Positions 1 through 11,298 are shown, counted from the first letter of the stretch. The stretch is DNA of 64,000 nt from Cunninghamia lanceolata (GCA_027924645.1 BSBN01000809.1:45290001-45354000), one strand, 5' to 3'. Notes: generated by a model from the sequence alone, not told the origin. Numbers and translations: made by a program.

Positions 1-1
1 G

Positions 2-219
2 AACCTAGAGAGATTGAAACTCCCTAAACCACAAAAGATAGCATGGATTCAGGATGAACACAAGGTACTAGTGAGTGAACAACATTTGTTAAAATTTCAT
101 ATTGGATCTTATCATGATGAAGTCTTGTGTTATATTATACCAATGGATGTATGCCATATATTGTTGGGTAGACCATCATAGTATGATAGAAAAGATATAC
201 ATGATGGGAGAAAGAATAG
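2..219 (+). pseudogene. Gypsy-1 protease-end fragment
   Basis: Reading from base 2, the translation matches the end of a plant gypsy aspartic protease domain: a conserved stretch around DEVLCYIIPMDVCHILLGRP, in which ILLGRP is the usual C-terminal protease signature. A TAG at about 170 replaces the Gln that normally follows GRPW. The catalytic DSG motif would lie upstream of the window. The open frame ends at the Copia-A insertion at 221/222. Confidence 0.8.
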
Positions 220-221
220 TT

Positions 222-1474
222 TGTTGCAAATATGTGCCTAAAGTGGTGTTGTCATTGATGTCAACATATCCTTGTTGCCATTGGTGTCAACTGTATCCTA
301 TACTGTTGTATGTATAGAGGACCGGATTGTTGAGGATATTGAAAAAATTATAGACAATTATTACATGTGGATCATATAGCTATGTAGAGGATTGTAAGAG
401 GTTGCTCCAGTTAAGAATTGGGAGGTCTGCATAAAGTTTTGGTGAAGTTATGGACTTTTGAGTAGAACAAGCTCTTGCAGTTGTTCAATATTGACAGAGT
501 GGCAAGAAGCTGGTCTGGATTGGTATGGTATTAGCACTCTATGATCTGCATATCTAGAGGCATGTCTGGAATGGTGGTGTGTTCCCTCAACTCAAGTGGT
601 TCATGGTTTGGAGGTCTGCAAGCAATCTTTCTAGTTTGATAGTCATGGTGGATAGTGTTCTTGAGGTTTCAGATGAAGGCGTAAGAGATTCTAGTGATGT
701 GGAGGAGTGTAGTTGTTTCTATTGAATTCATTGTGCTTGCAGAGGTCTCTGGATTATGTAGCTGATGCATTGGAGGTGTGCATTGAAGTTTAAGCTTGTT
801 GGTCAAGATATTCTTCCTTGGTGTCATTGTTCTTCCCAGTCCCGGCCGACTAGAAGGTTTAAGCATGTTGCAGATGTTCTAAAAACAATTCTCTGGAGTG
901 TGCCGTGTTGATCTAGGTTGAGATTAGCCAACCTTGTTGATTATTCCAAGGTTGATGAAGTGTATAAATACTTGTTAAGGAGTTGTCGAAAAGTATCCTT
1001 GAACAAATGAGTTAAATCAAAAGAAAGGATTAGAAGCAGAGAAGAGCAGAAGAGGAGTGAAGGAAGAATAGAGTGAAGAGTTAGTGAAGAAGAATTTATG
1101 TATAAGCGTAGAAGATTTTGAGCCTTCAAAGGGACTGATTCAGGCATGAACATAGATGCTATTTCTCAGTTCATTATCTCTGTGTTAATCACAATTTTCT
1201 TTAGGCAGTGAGCCTTTTCTTGAGCAGTGAGCTCTGGGCAGTGCACCCGAAGGCATGTGCCTTCTATTTTCTTGAGTGCTTTTAATAGGGTACACCTTAA
1301 CTAGGTTTTCCATGTCAAAATTCTAGTGTTGTGTGTTCATAATGTTTCTGCTCATGTGTTGATTAATGCTTTAATGTTATCATCATTAATCTAGTTTAAA
1401 AGAAGTTTCTAAAAGTTTAAATATAGGGACAAATGATTCACCTCCCCTCTCAGTTGTCTGGACTATTTCTAACA
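222..1474 (+). repeat. Copia-A 5' LTR
   Basis: Starts TGTTGCAAATATG and ends TTTCTAACA directly before the PBS. It is about 71 bp shorter than the 3' LTR. Two stretches present in the 3' copy (near 6661-6700 and 7076-7115) are missing here, so deletion in this copy is the simpler reading. It carries a TATA box and, near 1205-1255, several CAGTGAGCC-like boxes. Confidence 0.92.
963..970 (+). promoter_or_regulatory. Copia-A LTR TATA box
   Basis: TATAAATA, also present in the 3' LTR (6745-6752) and, in related context, in Copia-B (17086-17093 and 28026-28033). Its position about 510 bp before the LTR end fits a U3/R promoter. The transcription start is not determined. Confidence 0.6.
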
Positions 1475-1492
1475 ATTGGTATCAGAGCCAGG
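1475..1492 (+). other. Copia-A primer-binding site (tRNA-iMet)
   Basis: ATTGGTATCAGAGCCAGG follows the LTR end. TGGTATCAGAGC is the standard complement of the 3' end of plant initiator tRNA-Met, which primes minus-strand synthesis in most plant copia elements. Confidence 0.92.
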
Positions 1493-1532
1493 TTCCTCTA
1501 AAAGAGAGCTTAACCACTCGAAGAGATCCAAG

Positions 1533-2428
1533 ATGTCGACCTACAAGAAGGATAGTCCAAGATTTGATGGAACAAATTACACTGTTTGGAAGAGTTGCAT
1601 GGAATGCCATTTATACTGCATGGGTGATGTCTATTGGTTAATAACCAAAGATAAGTATGAACCTCTAGAGAAAGGCCCTTTAACTCTAGATGAACTCAAG
1701 GATGTTGAAAATAACCTTTGAGCTAAAGAAGCCTTATTGAGTGCCCTGACTGATTCAGAAATGACAAATATTTTTGGACTGAAAACTGCTCATGAAATCT
1801 AGAAGAAGTTGGAGAATCTGTATGAAGGAGATAAATATGTCAAATTGCCAAACTACAAAGTCTAAGAGGAAAATTTGAAAATCTAAGGATGAGTGAAGAT
1901 GAAAACATCACAATCTACATGCAAAAGATAAACAAAATTGTTTGTGGGATCAGGTGTGCTGGCAGAATTTTGGAAGAATCAGAGATTGTGGCAAAAGTAC
2001 TCAGATCTTTTCCCAATTCATACAAACACAAGGTTACTGCTATAGAAGAGATCAGGACTATTACAGATGTTACAAGAGAACACTTGATTGGCAAAATCTT
2101 AGCTTTTGAATTAAGTGAATTTGGTGACTCTCTTCCTAAATCTAAATCGACATTCAAGGCCAGTGTGCATGGAAAGCAAAGATATGATCCGTGTGAAGGT
2201 TCTTCAAGAAAATCAAGTAGATTTGTCAAAACAAGGAAAGATCTTGAAGATGATGAAAATGAGACTATAGATCTTAAAGTTCTCATTTCCAAATGGATGC
2301 TAAGAGGATCCGGTAAGTATGAAGGAAAGTTGCAACTCAAATGTTTTGCTTGTAATAAGATTGGTCATTTTTCTTCAAGATGTCTAGAGAGGTTTTCAAA
2401 ACCAAACCCTAATAGATATAGAAATTAG
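1533..2428 (+). pseudogene. gag: Copia-A gag
   Basis: Capsid/nucleocapsid precursor. Translation begins at the ATG of MSTYKKDSPRFDGTNYTVWK, the usual copia Gag opening (FDGTNYxxWK). A TGA at about 1719, a TAG in place of Trp near 1800 and a frameshift before 1889 break it. From 1889 the frame is open for 179 codons and ends in a CCHC knuckle, CFACNKIGHFSSRC, near 2342-2383. Another frameshift after 2428 separates it from protease. Confidence 0.88.
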
Positions 2429-5400
2429 AAAATTACTACTATGTCCAAGAAGCTGGAGAAGAAGGATTCACAGATGATGAATCTGATCACGATGAAAATG
2501 ATTGGGTGTTCATTGCTATTAAAGAAGAAGATCCAATATCTACTAAATCTGTTAGCTATACAAATATGGAAAGTACCTTGGCTGCTCAGGTTCTTGAAAA
2601 GGATGAATGGGTGATTGATAGTGGATGCTCTCATCATATGACTGGTGACAAGAGTAAGTTTGTGAGTTTTGAAAATTATGAAGGAGGATTTGTGAAATTT
2701 GGAGACAACTCAAATAGTAGAATTTGTGGCAGAGGATCCATCTCTTTTGATGGTAAGAACATCACCAATGATGTTTTGTATGTGGAAGGAATGAAACACA
2801 ATCTTCTCAGTGTTGGATAGTTGGTTGACAAGGGTTATGATCTCCTCTTCAAGGATGGAAAATACAAAATCTTGGAAAGCTCCGGAACTAAAATTGCATC
2901 CAGTACTCAAACCAAAGGTAACATCTTTCATTTAAAAAGTTCAGGCAAAAGTTGTTTGATTGCTCAAACAGATCAAAGTTGGTTATGGCATAGGAGGATG
3001 TGTCATGTGAATTTTGATAACATAGTCAAAATAAGTTCCACTCAAGCTGTAAGAGATCTTCCAAGACTTGTGAAACTGAATAGCATGTGTAGAGAATGTC
3101 AATTGGGTAAACAAAGAAAAAATTCTTTCAAAAGTAAGGAACAAGGTTCAAGTGAGAGATTAGAACTGGTGCATACTGATCTCTATGGTCTTGCCAGAAT
3201 TAGGAGTGTGCAAGGAGAGAGATATTTCATGTTGCTGATTGATGATTACTCCCAGATGATGTGGGTAACTTTCCTAAAAGAAAAATTAGAAGCTCTTGAT
3301 AAGCTTAAGGTGTTCAAGATGATGGTTGAGAATGAGATTGGTGGGAAATTGAAGTGTCTGAGATCTAACAGAGGTGGAGAATTCACTTCTAGTGAGTTTG
3401 ATTCTTTCTATGAAAAAAATGGAATAAAAAGACAGTTATCAGCTCCTAGGACTCCTCAGCAAAATGGAGTCATGGAAAGAAAGAACTAGACCATTCAAGA
3501 AGTTACCAGGACCATGATGATGGAAACAAATGTTCCTCAAGTTTATTGGAGGGAAGCTGTGAGTACTGCTGTCTATACTCTTAACTGGGTGTAGATCAAA
3601 GGAAATTCTGGTAAGATTCCTTATGAACTATGGTTTGGTCATCCTCCTACTATGAGATACTTCAGAGTTTTTGGTAGAAAATGTTATATCAAAAGAGATG
3701 AGGATTCAAGCAAGTTTGAAGCAAGAAGTGATGAAGGAATATTTTTGGGTTACTCAACTCAAAGTAAGGCCTACCAGTGCTTCAAAAAAAGATTGAAAAA
3801 TATTGTTGAAAGTGCTAATGTTAAAGTTGATGAAAGCAAAGAAGGACACTCCAGGTATTGTGGATATGATTTAGATGATCAAGATGAAAATCAAGGGAGA
3901 CAAGTTCAAATCCAGACCCAGATTCAGATTGATCCGATAACTCCAGTAACTCAAGAGATTAGTACAGAAGATGAAGAATAAGTTCAAGAAGCAGAAGTTC
4001 AAATAATTCCCAAAACTCCTAGGTATGTAAAAATGAATCATCCTAAAGATCAAATCATAGGAGATAAAAATAGAGGTGTTCAAACTAGGAGAAGAGTTGC
4101 TGAAGATCAAGAAGAGATTTGTTTGATTTCAAAGATTGAACCTAAATCAGTAAATGAAGCTTGCAATGATGAAAATTGGGTGAAGGCAATGGAAGAAGAA
4201 TTGATGCAAATTGAAAAGAATCACATTTGGGATTTTGTTCCTAGACTCGAGGACAAAAATGTGATTGGAACTAAATGGGTCTTCTGGAATAAGCTGAATG
4301 AAGAGGGGGAGGTTGTAAGAAACAAGGAAAGGTTAGTATGTAAAGGCTACTCTCAAGTGGAAGGAATTGATTTTGAAGAAACTTTTGTTCCAGTGGCAGG
4401 GATAGAGGCAGTCAGATTATTTCTTACTTTTGCTGCTTTAAAAGATTTTAAAGTTTATCAAATGGATGTCAAATCAACATTTCTAAATGGAGATTTGGAG
4501 GAGGAAGTCTACATTGAACAACCGGAAGGGTTTCAGTTGTTTGATCAGGGAGATATGGTTTGTAGATTGAGAAAAGCCTTGTATGGTCTCAAGAAAGCTC
4601 TAAGAGCCTAGTATGCTAGATTGGATAAGCATTTATTTAAGCTAGGATTTAACAAAGGAACTACTGATAGTAATTTGTACTTCAAGATTCATCATGAGGA
4701 TATTCTAATTGTTGAGGTCTTTGTTGATGATATCATTTTTAGTGGAAATGATTGCATGTGCAAAACATTTGCTGATCAGATGAAAAGTGAGTTTGAGATG
4801 TCAATGTTTGGTGAGATGAACTTCTTTCTAGGTCTACAAATTGTTCAAATAGATAACAATATCTTCATATCTTAGTCTAAGTATGTGAAAGAATTGTTGA
4901 AAATGTTTGGAATGGAAGACTCAAAACTAGTAAGTACTCCTATGGAAACCTGATGTAAGTTGAGCAAAGATGATGACTCTCCCAAGGCAAATTAGAAATG
5001 GTACAGGTCAATGATTGGAGGATTGCTTTATCTAACTCAGATCAGACTAGATATCATGAATGCAGTTAGACTTGTTGCCAGATTTTAAGCTAATCCAAAA
5101 GAATCCCATGTTATGGCAGTCAAAAGAATTTTCAAGTATCTCAAAGGGACAATTGATTATGGATTGTGGTATCCAAAGTACAATGACTTCACTCTTCATG
5201 CATATACATATGCTAATTGGGTAGGAGATGTTGATGATAGGAAGAGTACTAGTGGTGGTGCATTCTTCTTGGGAAGAAGATTGGTATCTTGGATGAGTAA
5301 AAAGCAAGAGGCAATTTCTCTGTCCACTGTAGAGGTAGAGTACATAGCAGCAACAAATAATTGTTCTCAAGTTCTATGGATGAAGCAAATGCTGAAGGAC

Positions 5401-5671
5401 ATCAGAGTTGTGTTTGAGGAGCCAGTCACAATTTTCTATGGCAATTTAAGTGCTATAAGTATCTCAAAGAATCTGGTGTTGCATTCAAAGACAAAGCATA
5501 TATCCATCAAGTTTCATTTCTTGAGAGAGAAGGTAAATGAGAATGAAGTCAAGTTGGATTTTGTGTCTTCAAAGGATTAGATTGCAGATATTTTCACTAA
5601 GCCTCTTCCCAAGGATACTTTTGAGTATTTCAAAGAGAAGTTAGGGGTTATTACCCCTCCTGATCAGAACT
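2429..5671 (+). pseudogene. pol: Copia-A pol: protease, integrase, RT, RNase H
   Basis: Protease: WVIDSGCSHHMTGD near 2608-2650, with the catalytic DSG. GAG-pre-integrase HHCC region near 2985-3105 and integrase core near 3170-3490 (HTDLYG, then RGGEF where family members have DxGGEF, so the second catalytic Asp is lost). RT: about 4030-4880, with [16 protein letters not shown] and active site FVDD near 4722. RNase H: 5110-5580, where the usual DADWAG is YANWVG, so a catalytic Asp is missing. About ten stops interrupt it (2818, 3487, 3592, 3979, 4609, 4873, 4951, 4993, 5086, 5578), seven of them TAG. The natural end is the TAA at about 5671. Confidence 0.93.
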
Positions 5672-5673
5672 AA

Positions 5674-5691
5674 GATGCACTAAAGTGCATC
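5674..5691 (+). other. Hairpin just after the Copia-A pol stop
   Basis: GATGCACT-AA-AGTGCATC, a perfect 8-bp stem immediately after the pol stop codon. Copia-B has an equivalent GATGCA...TGCATC hairpin at the same place (about 26740-26758), so the structure is shared between the two families although the loop differs. Confidence 0.6.
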
Positions 5692-5966
5692 AGTCCGGTG
5701 GAATTCACATTCATATCCTATGATCCAGATTGATGTTAAGGAGGTACTACTCAAAGGGGGAGTAGTCAGTATGTGAATTTTGGGATCAATTTGAAGTAAA
5801 AGGGAGAAAAGATAGCAAATATGTGCCCTTTGCCATTGATGTCAAAGGGGGAGAAGTAAAGGAAGAAATTGCAGAAGTTGGAAAGGAAAGGGGGAGAAGT
5901 TTCTGTCTTGATGGTTGAATTCAGTTTTTCACATCATATGTTGCCATCAATGACAAAGGAGGAGAT
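5692..5966 (+). promoter_or_regulatory. Copia-A 3' untranslated region with auxiliary and terminal PPT
   Basis: Non-coding stretch with repeated purine boxes: AAAGGGGGAG near 5751-5760 and 5854-5862, AAGGGGGAGAAG near 5888, and the terminal AAAGGAGGAGAT at 5955-5966 against the 3' LTR. Multiple PPT-like boxes are a known Sirevirus trait. An arm of an inverted repeat (5939-5956) pairs with 5994-6011 inside the LTR. Confidence 0.75.
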
Positions 5967-7290
5967 TGTTGCAAATATGTGCCTAAAGTGGTGTTGTCAT
6001 TGATGCCAACATATCCTTGTTTCCATTGGTGTCAGTTGTATCCTATACTGCTATCTGTTTAGAGGACCAAATTGTTGAGGATATTGAGAAAATTATAGAC
6101 AATTAATACGTACGGATCATACAGTTGTGTAGAAGATTGTAAGAGGTTGCTCCAGTTAAGAATTGGGAGGTCTACATAAAGTTTTGGTGAAGTTATGGAC
6201 TTTTGAGTAGAATAAGTTCTTGCAGTGGTTCAATGTTGATAGAGTGGCAAGAAGCCAGTCTGGATTGGTCCAGTATTAGCACTCTATGATCTACAGATCT
6301 AAAGGCATGTTTGGAATGGTGGTGTGTTCCCTCAACTCGAGTGGTTCATGGTTTGGAGGTCCGCAAGCAATCTTTCTAGTTTGACATTCATGGAAGATAG
6401 TGTTCTTGAGGTTTTAAATGAAGGTGTAAGAGATTCTAGTGATGTGGAGGAGTGCGGTTGTTTCTATTGAATTTATTGTGCTTGTGGAGGTCTTTGGATT
6501 GTGTAGTTGATGCATTGGAGGTCTGTATTGAAGTTTGAGCTTGTTGGTAAAGATATTCTTCCTTGGTGTCATTGTTCTTCCTAGTCCTGGCTGATCGGAA
6601 GATTCAAGCGTGTTGCAAATATTCTAAAAGCAATTCTATGGAGTGTGGCATGTTGATTCAAGTCTCAGTTGTATTTAGCTAATAGTGTGAAGATTTAGGT
6701 TGAGATTAGCTGACCTTCTTGATTATTCCAAGGTCGATGAAGTGTATAAATACTTGTTAAGGAATTGTTGAAAAGTATCCTTGAACAAATGAGTTAAATC
6801 AAAAGAAAGGATCAGAAGTAGAGTAGAGAAGAAGAGGAGCGAAGGAAGAATAGAGTGAAGAGTCAGTGAAGAAGAATTTATGGATAAGAGTAGAAGATTT
6901 TGAGCCTTCAAAGGGACTGATTCAGGCATGAACATAGATGCTATTTCTCAATTCATTATCTCTGTGTTAATCACAATTTTCTTTAGGCAGTGAGCCTTTT
7001 CTTGAGTAGTGAGCTCTAGGTAGTGTGCCTGAAGGCATGTGCCTTCTATTTTCTTAAGTACTTTTAATAGGGTATGCATTTTTGTGGGTTAACCCCCACC
7101 GTGGTTTTTCCCTTAACTGGGTTTTCCACATCAAAATTTTGGTATTGTGTGTTCATATTGTTTCTGCTCATGTGTTGATTAATGCTTTAATGTTATCATC
7201 ATTAATCTAGTTCAAAAGAAGTTTCTAAAAGTTTAAATATAGGGACAATTGATTCACCCCCCCTCTCAGTTGTCCAGACTGTTTCTAACA
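5967..7290 (+). repeat. Copia-A 3' LTR
   Basis: TGTTGCAAATATG...TTTCTAACA, 1,324 bp, aligned end to end with the 5' LTR. It retains two segments absent from the 5' copy, including a CACCGTGGTTTTTCCCTTAA module that also occurs in the Copia-B and Sire-C LTRs. TATA box at 6745-6752. Confidence 0.92.
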
Positions 7291-8470
7291 TACTTACACT
7301 ATAGTAGCTAGTGGAAAGAAAATCACCTTGATACCTTTGGTAGATGAACCTAAGAGTGAAGTATGTGGGAATACTAGGATTTGTTTTGTTGATGGAAGGA
7401 AATTTTTGGATGGATTGAGACATGAGAATATGTGTTTTTATTTGATTCCTAAGAAGCATGGAACCCTAAGTACAAAGACAAAAGAATCATAGCCAAGGGA
7501 GATAACTGAATTATTGACAGAGTATGAAGACATCATATCAAATAATGTACCTAAAGGGTTGCCACCAATCTAGAGTATCAGTCAGCATATGGATCTTATA
7601 CCTAGAGCCAGTTTGCCTAACAAAGCAACACACCAGATGACACCAATAGATAATGTAGAACTGAATAGATATATACATGAATTATTGAGGAAAGGATTGA
7701 TCAGAGCAAGCTTGAGCCCATGTGTAATACTTGCAATGCTAGCACCGAAGAAAGATGGAGAATGGAGAATGTTTACAGACTATAGAGCAATTAATAAGAT
7801 CATAGTTAAGTATAGATTTCCATTTCCAAGGATAGATGACAATATGGATTGTTTGAGTGGAGAAAAATATTTCACAAAGATAGACTTGAAGAGTGGATAC
7901 CATCAGATCAAGATCAGAGAAGGAGATGAATGGAAGACTACATTTAAGACAAATGAAGGATTGTATGATTGGTTAGTGACGCCTTTTGGATTGACTAATG
8001 CACTGAGTAATTTCATGAGGTTGATGAATGAAGTTATGAAGAAATTCTTGGGTAAGTTTGTCAATCCAAATACTGTTTGGATTGACAAGTATTGTAGAGA
8101 TTGAGAGAAGATAAATAGTTGATAAACATTGAGAAATGTAGTTTCATGAAGGAAGAATTAGTATATTTGGGATTTATGATTTGTACGGAAGCATTGAAGA
8201 TAGACCCTAAGAAATTTAGAGCAATTGTTGAGTGGCCAACACCCAAGAGCATTGGAGAAGTCTAATCATTTCATGGATTAGCTAGTTTCTACCAGAATTT
8301 CATTATAAATTTTAGTTCAGTGTGTACACCAATGACAGAGACAATGAGAGGTGATAGACAGGACTTTAAGTGGACATCAGGAGCAAATAAAAGTTTTGAA
8401 TTGTTGAAGCAGAAAGTGACAGAGCAACCAGTGTTAGCATTACCAGATTTCAACAAAGTATTTCAAGTGG
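7291..8470 (+). pseudogene. pol: Gypsy-1 reverse transcriptase, catalytic YLDD lost
   Basis: Starts in the protease-RT linker and runs through canonical gypsy RT blocks: [54 protein letters not shown] and TPFGLTNA (7589-8010). Where YLDDILVFS should follow (near 8060-8100) there is a 13-bp-arm hairpin and a stop at about 8102. RT thumb/connection sequence resumes at 8110 (NIEKCSFMKEELVYLGF) and continues to about 8470. The loss of the metal-binding Asp pair means this domain could not work. Confidence 0.9.
8058..8088 (+). repeat. Perfect 13-bp inverted repeat at the missing RT active site
   Basis: TTGTCAATCCAAA (8058-8070), loop TACTG, TTTGGATTGACAA (8076-8088). It replaces the segment that should encode the YLDD motif. 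It looks like a small fold-back created during a deletion or repair event, but that mechanism is inference. Confidence 0.85.
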
Positions 8471-9130
8471 AAATGCAATAGGAATAGTGTTAAGTCAAGA
8501 AGGTAGACTAGTAGAATATTTAAGTGAGAAGTTGAATGATGCAAGAAGAAGATATTTAGTTTATGATCAAGAATTATATGCCATAATCCAAGCTTTGAAG
8601 AAGTGGAGACATTACTTGTTGCCTAAGGAATTTGTGTTGTATATAGATCATCAAGCTTTAGAATATTTGAATAGTCAAGGAAAGTTAAATCAAATACATA
8701 TGAGATGCGTAGAGTTCATGTAGAGTTACACATTTGTATTGAAGCACAGGAGTGGGAAGTCAAATAAAGTTGTTGATGCATTGAGTAGAAGAAGGAATTT
8801 GCTGACAGAGATGAGAGTTGAAGTATTAGTTTTTGAAGAGTTGAAGCACATGTATGAATGAGATATTGATTTTGAAGAACCATGGAAAGCATGTAAGGAA
8901 CCTATTGTGACAGATAGAAGCAAGTGGTTAGATTATTTCATTCAAGAGGATATGTTGTTCAAAGGGAATCAATTGTGTATACCTAGGAGTTTAATGAGAG
9001 ATAATTTGATCAAAGAGAAGCATAGTGGTGGATTGGCAGGACATTTTGAAATTGACAATATAGTGGCTTTGGTAAGTGAACATTACCTTTGGCCTCAGAT
9101 ATATAAGGATGTAAAGAAGTTTGTGTAGAG
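8471..9130 (+). pseudogene. pol: Gypsy-1 RNase H and integrase zinc-binding region
   Basis: RNase H blocks: GIVLSQEGRLVEYLSEKLN, YLVYDQELYAIIQALKKWRHYL and LYIDHQALEYLNSQ (8487-8720), a TAG at 8720, then the RH end (LKHRSGKSNKVVDALSR). The integrase N-terminal HHCC region is seen in HSGGLAGHFEIDN (9030-9060) and [12 protein letters not shown] after a TAG at 9126. The start of RNase H around 8470 is shifted in frame. Confidence 0.87.
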
Positions 9131-10275
9131 TTGTAGAGTATATCAAGTTGCAAAAGGAAGTAGTCAGAATACTGGTTTGTATAAATCTTTGGCAATACCA
9201 GAGAGACCTTGGGAAGATATAAGCATGGATTTCATATTAGGATTTCCAAGAGCATAGAGAGGACATGATTCTATATTTGTAGTGGTGGAAAAATTTTCAA
9301 AGATGACACATTTCATACCTTGTAAGTAGACAAATGATACAATGCATGTTGCTGACCTATTTTTCAAGGAGATTGTAAGATTGCATGGATTACCTAAGAG
9401 CATAATTTTAGACAGGGATACAAGATTCATTGGATATTTTTGGAGGATATTATGGAAGAAGATGAAGATAGACCTAAAGTTCAGTTCAACATTTCATCCA
9501 TAGACAAATGGACAAATAGGAGTGGTAAAAAAAAGTTTGGGAAACTTGTTGAGATGCTTGGTAGGAGAGAAGATAGGAAATTGAGATTTAATTCTACTAC
9601 AAGTAGAGTTTACATACAATAATTTAGTGAATGGGAGTACAAGGAAAACACCATTTGAGATTGTGACTAGAATGAAACCTATAGGAGTTGCAAAGTTGAG
9701 AGACATCAGTATGGAAAATAAGAGAAGTGCATAGGTAGAAGAATTTGCAAGATACATGGAGATAGTGCATAATCAGGTTAAGAATCATTTGGAGGAGATG
9801 AATAGTAAGTACAAGGAGCAAGTGGATGAGAAAAGAAGACACAAGGAATTTTTAATTGGAGATGAGGTAATGGTTTTTCTGAGAAAGGAGAGATTTCTTG
9901 TAGGGACATATAACAAGTTGAAGATGAAGAAGTTTGGACCATGTAAGATACTTAGGAAATTTGATTTAGGCAATGCATGTCAAGTGGAGCTACTGGAGAC
10001 ATTGGGTATATCACCTATATTAAACATTGTAGATCTATATCAGTATCATGAAAGAGAATCAAGTTACAACATTGGAAATGATTTGAAGGATCAGTTACCA
10101 CAACAATAACCGGAGAAGATAGAAGACATCTTGGACAATAGAGTTGGATGCAACACTAGAGGCAAGTAGTACAAATAATATTTGGTTAAGTGGAAAGGTA
10201 GACCAGAACAAGACTCAACTTGGATTTCTCAGGATGAGGTAGACTACCTTTGTTTTCCTCTAGCCCCAACAAAGT
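9131..10275 (+). pseudogene. pol: Gypsy-1 integrase core and C-terminal chromodomain
   Basis: Integrase core: [15 protein letters not shown] (9211-9256), ILDRDTRFIG (9411-9440), and FHP-TNGQIGVVKKSL (9491-9540), where the usual catalytic Glu (TNGQTEVVN) reads Gly. TAG stops at 9257 and 9328 and another after FHP. The C-terminal open frame 9756-10109 carries the [17 protein letters not shown]-type module. After a TAA, a chromodomain follows (ILDNRVG, YLVKWKG, DSTWISQDEV; 10125-10245). Chromodomains read histone marks and steer integration into heterochromatin. Confidence 0.88.
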
Positions 10276-10308
10276 GAGGGACTCACTTTTTCAACAACCT
10301 AGGGTTTT

Positions 10309-11298
10309 TGATGCAGGAGCATCCCAGGGTATAGAGCAATCTTGCATTGACCAAAAGCATTTGCATTCTTTCTTTTCTTCCTTTTTCAGTCTAGTTCAGT
10401 CAGTTGCAGTTTCAGTATTTTGTACCACATTTTGATGCATCTTCATATCAAATCTCATTGAGTAGGACTTAGTATCTAGACAACATCATCTACATTATAT
10501 CCAAATTTTAGTTCATTTGGACTTGTCTACTAAAAGTTATCACTATCAAAAGATCATCTGTTTTCACATACCAAAGCATTCAGATAGTCAGTTGAAGGAG
10601 AAGGTCTGCGAAGTACTTCTATGACTTGCAGAGCTAAATAAAACATGTCACACAACACATAAGGATCTGATAGACCTTCCTTGAGGTCTACACCTTGATT
10701 CATGCATTCGCAAAGCATTACCAGATGTTTAGGCCCGACCTATTTGTTTCTACATGTTACATTCCTTCATTGGAGTTTGTAACCTTTCTTGGCTGATGCA
10801 TAGGATTTTTGGAGCTTGCAAATGATATATATGGATCTCTAATATGTATTAGGAAGTTTGTTTAGCATAATTCATAAGATAGGTAGTTTGATTCTTTTCA
10901 GATAGGTGCTTCAATGCCATACCTTGCATATCTTTTGTAACTAAAATTTAGGTCTATGAGCCCTAGATTGTTGCCCGCATGTTGCTGGCATATAAGCATT
11001 CTAAATATATGATATATTGAGCATTTGAATATTCCATTGCAATCTATATTTGTGTTTTTTCCATTGTGTTTACTCTTGCTGCACGACCTAGACAGTTCAT
11101 TATGTGAACCTTCTAATTGTGACTACACCATTACTATTTTTAGCCTTTATGAACTTTTGACAATCCTAAACCACTGAAGTGTCAACATGGACTCCAACAC
11201 AACTAAAGAAACCTACAAAACCAAAGAAATTAAAAACAAATTCAAATATTTTTGGGTGATGCAAGATTGCCCTTACACCACTAGATGCTCCTGCATCA
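10309..11298 (+). repeat. Gypsy-1 3' LTR with long terminal inverted repeats
   Basis: Starts TGATGCAGGAGCATC and ends GATGCTCCTGCATCA: a perfect 15-bp terminal inverted repeat, extended inward by a second matching block (GCAATCTTGCAT near 10336-10347 against ATGCAAGATTGC near 11259-11270). Length is 990 bp. A purine-rich AAAGTGAGGG (10271-10280) lies 28 bp before the LTR rather than against it. No 5' LTR is in the window for comparison, so the ends rest on the TG/CA repeat and the position after the chromodomain. Confidence 0.75.

Larger units (their letters stand above)
222..7290 (+). mobile_element. Copia-A: full-length decayed Ty1/copia element, Sirevirus-like
   Basis: A complete LTR element, TG...CA bounded, 7,069 bp, inserted in Gypsy-1. 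Flanks are TAGTT and TACTT, a 5-bp TSD with one mismatch. Internal order is PBS, gag with one CCHC knuckle, protease, integrase, RT, RNase H, which is the copia order. Long LTRs (1.25-1.32 kb) and two GGGGGAGA-type polypurine boxes before the 3' LTR suggest the Sirevirus (SIRE/Maximus) branch. The LTRs differ by many substitutions plus two indels of about 40 bp, so the insertion is old. Stops in every domain mean it is inactive. Confidence 0.93.
1..11298 (+). mobile_element. Gypsy-1: Ty3/gypsy chromovirus, 5' end off-window, split by Copia-A
   Basis: The 3' portion of a Ty3/gypsy LTR retrotransposon. The protease end (2-219) breaks off at Copia-A, and the same reading frame resumes at 7291 once Copia-A and one copy of its 5-bp TSD (217-221 TAGTT, 7291-7295 TACTT) are removed. 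Order is protease, reverse transcriptase, RNase H, integrase, chromodomain, 3' LTR (10309-11298); this order and the chromodomain identify a chromovirus. Gag, PBS and 5' LTR would lie left of position 1. The copy is dead: many stops and loss of the RT catalytic motif. Confidence is high for class, moderate for lineage. Confidence 0.9.

Noticed and set aside
1533..5671. Programmed readthrough of TAG codons or an alternative genetic code
   Set aside because: There are also TGA and TAA stops and frameshifts, and other changes at catalytic residues; ordinary decay explains it.
10309..11298. A MITE or DNA transposon, because of the inverted ends
   Set aside because: It directly follows the gypsy chromodomain end and has TG...CA ends, so a 3' LTR is more likely.
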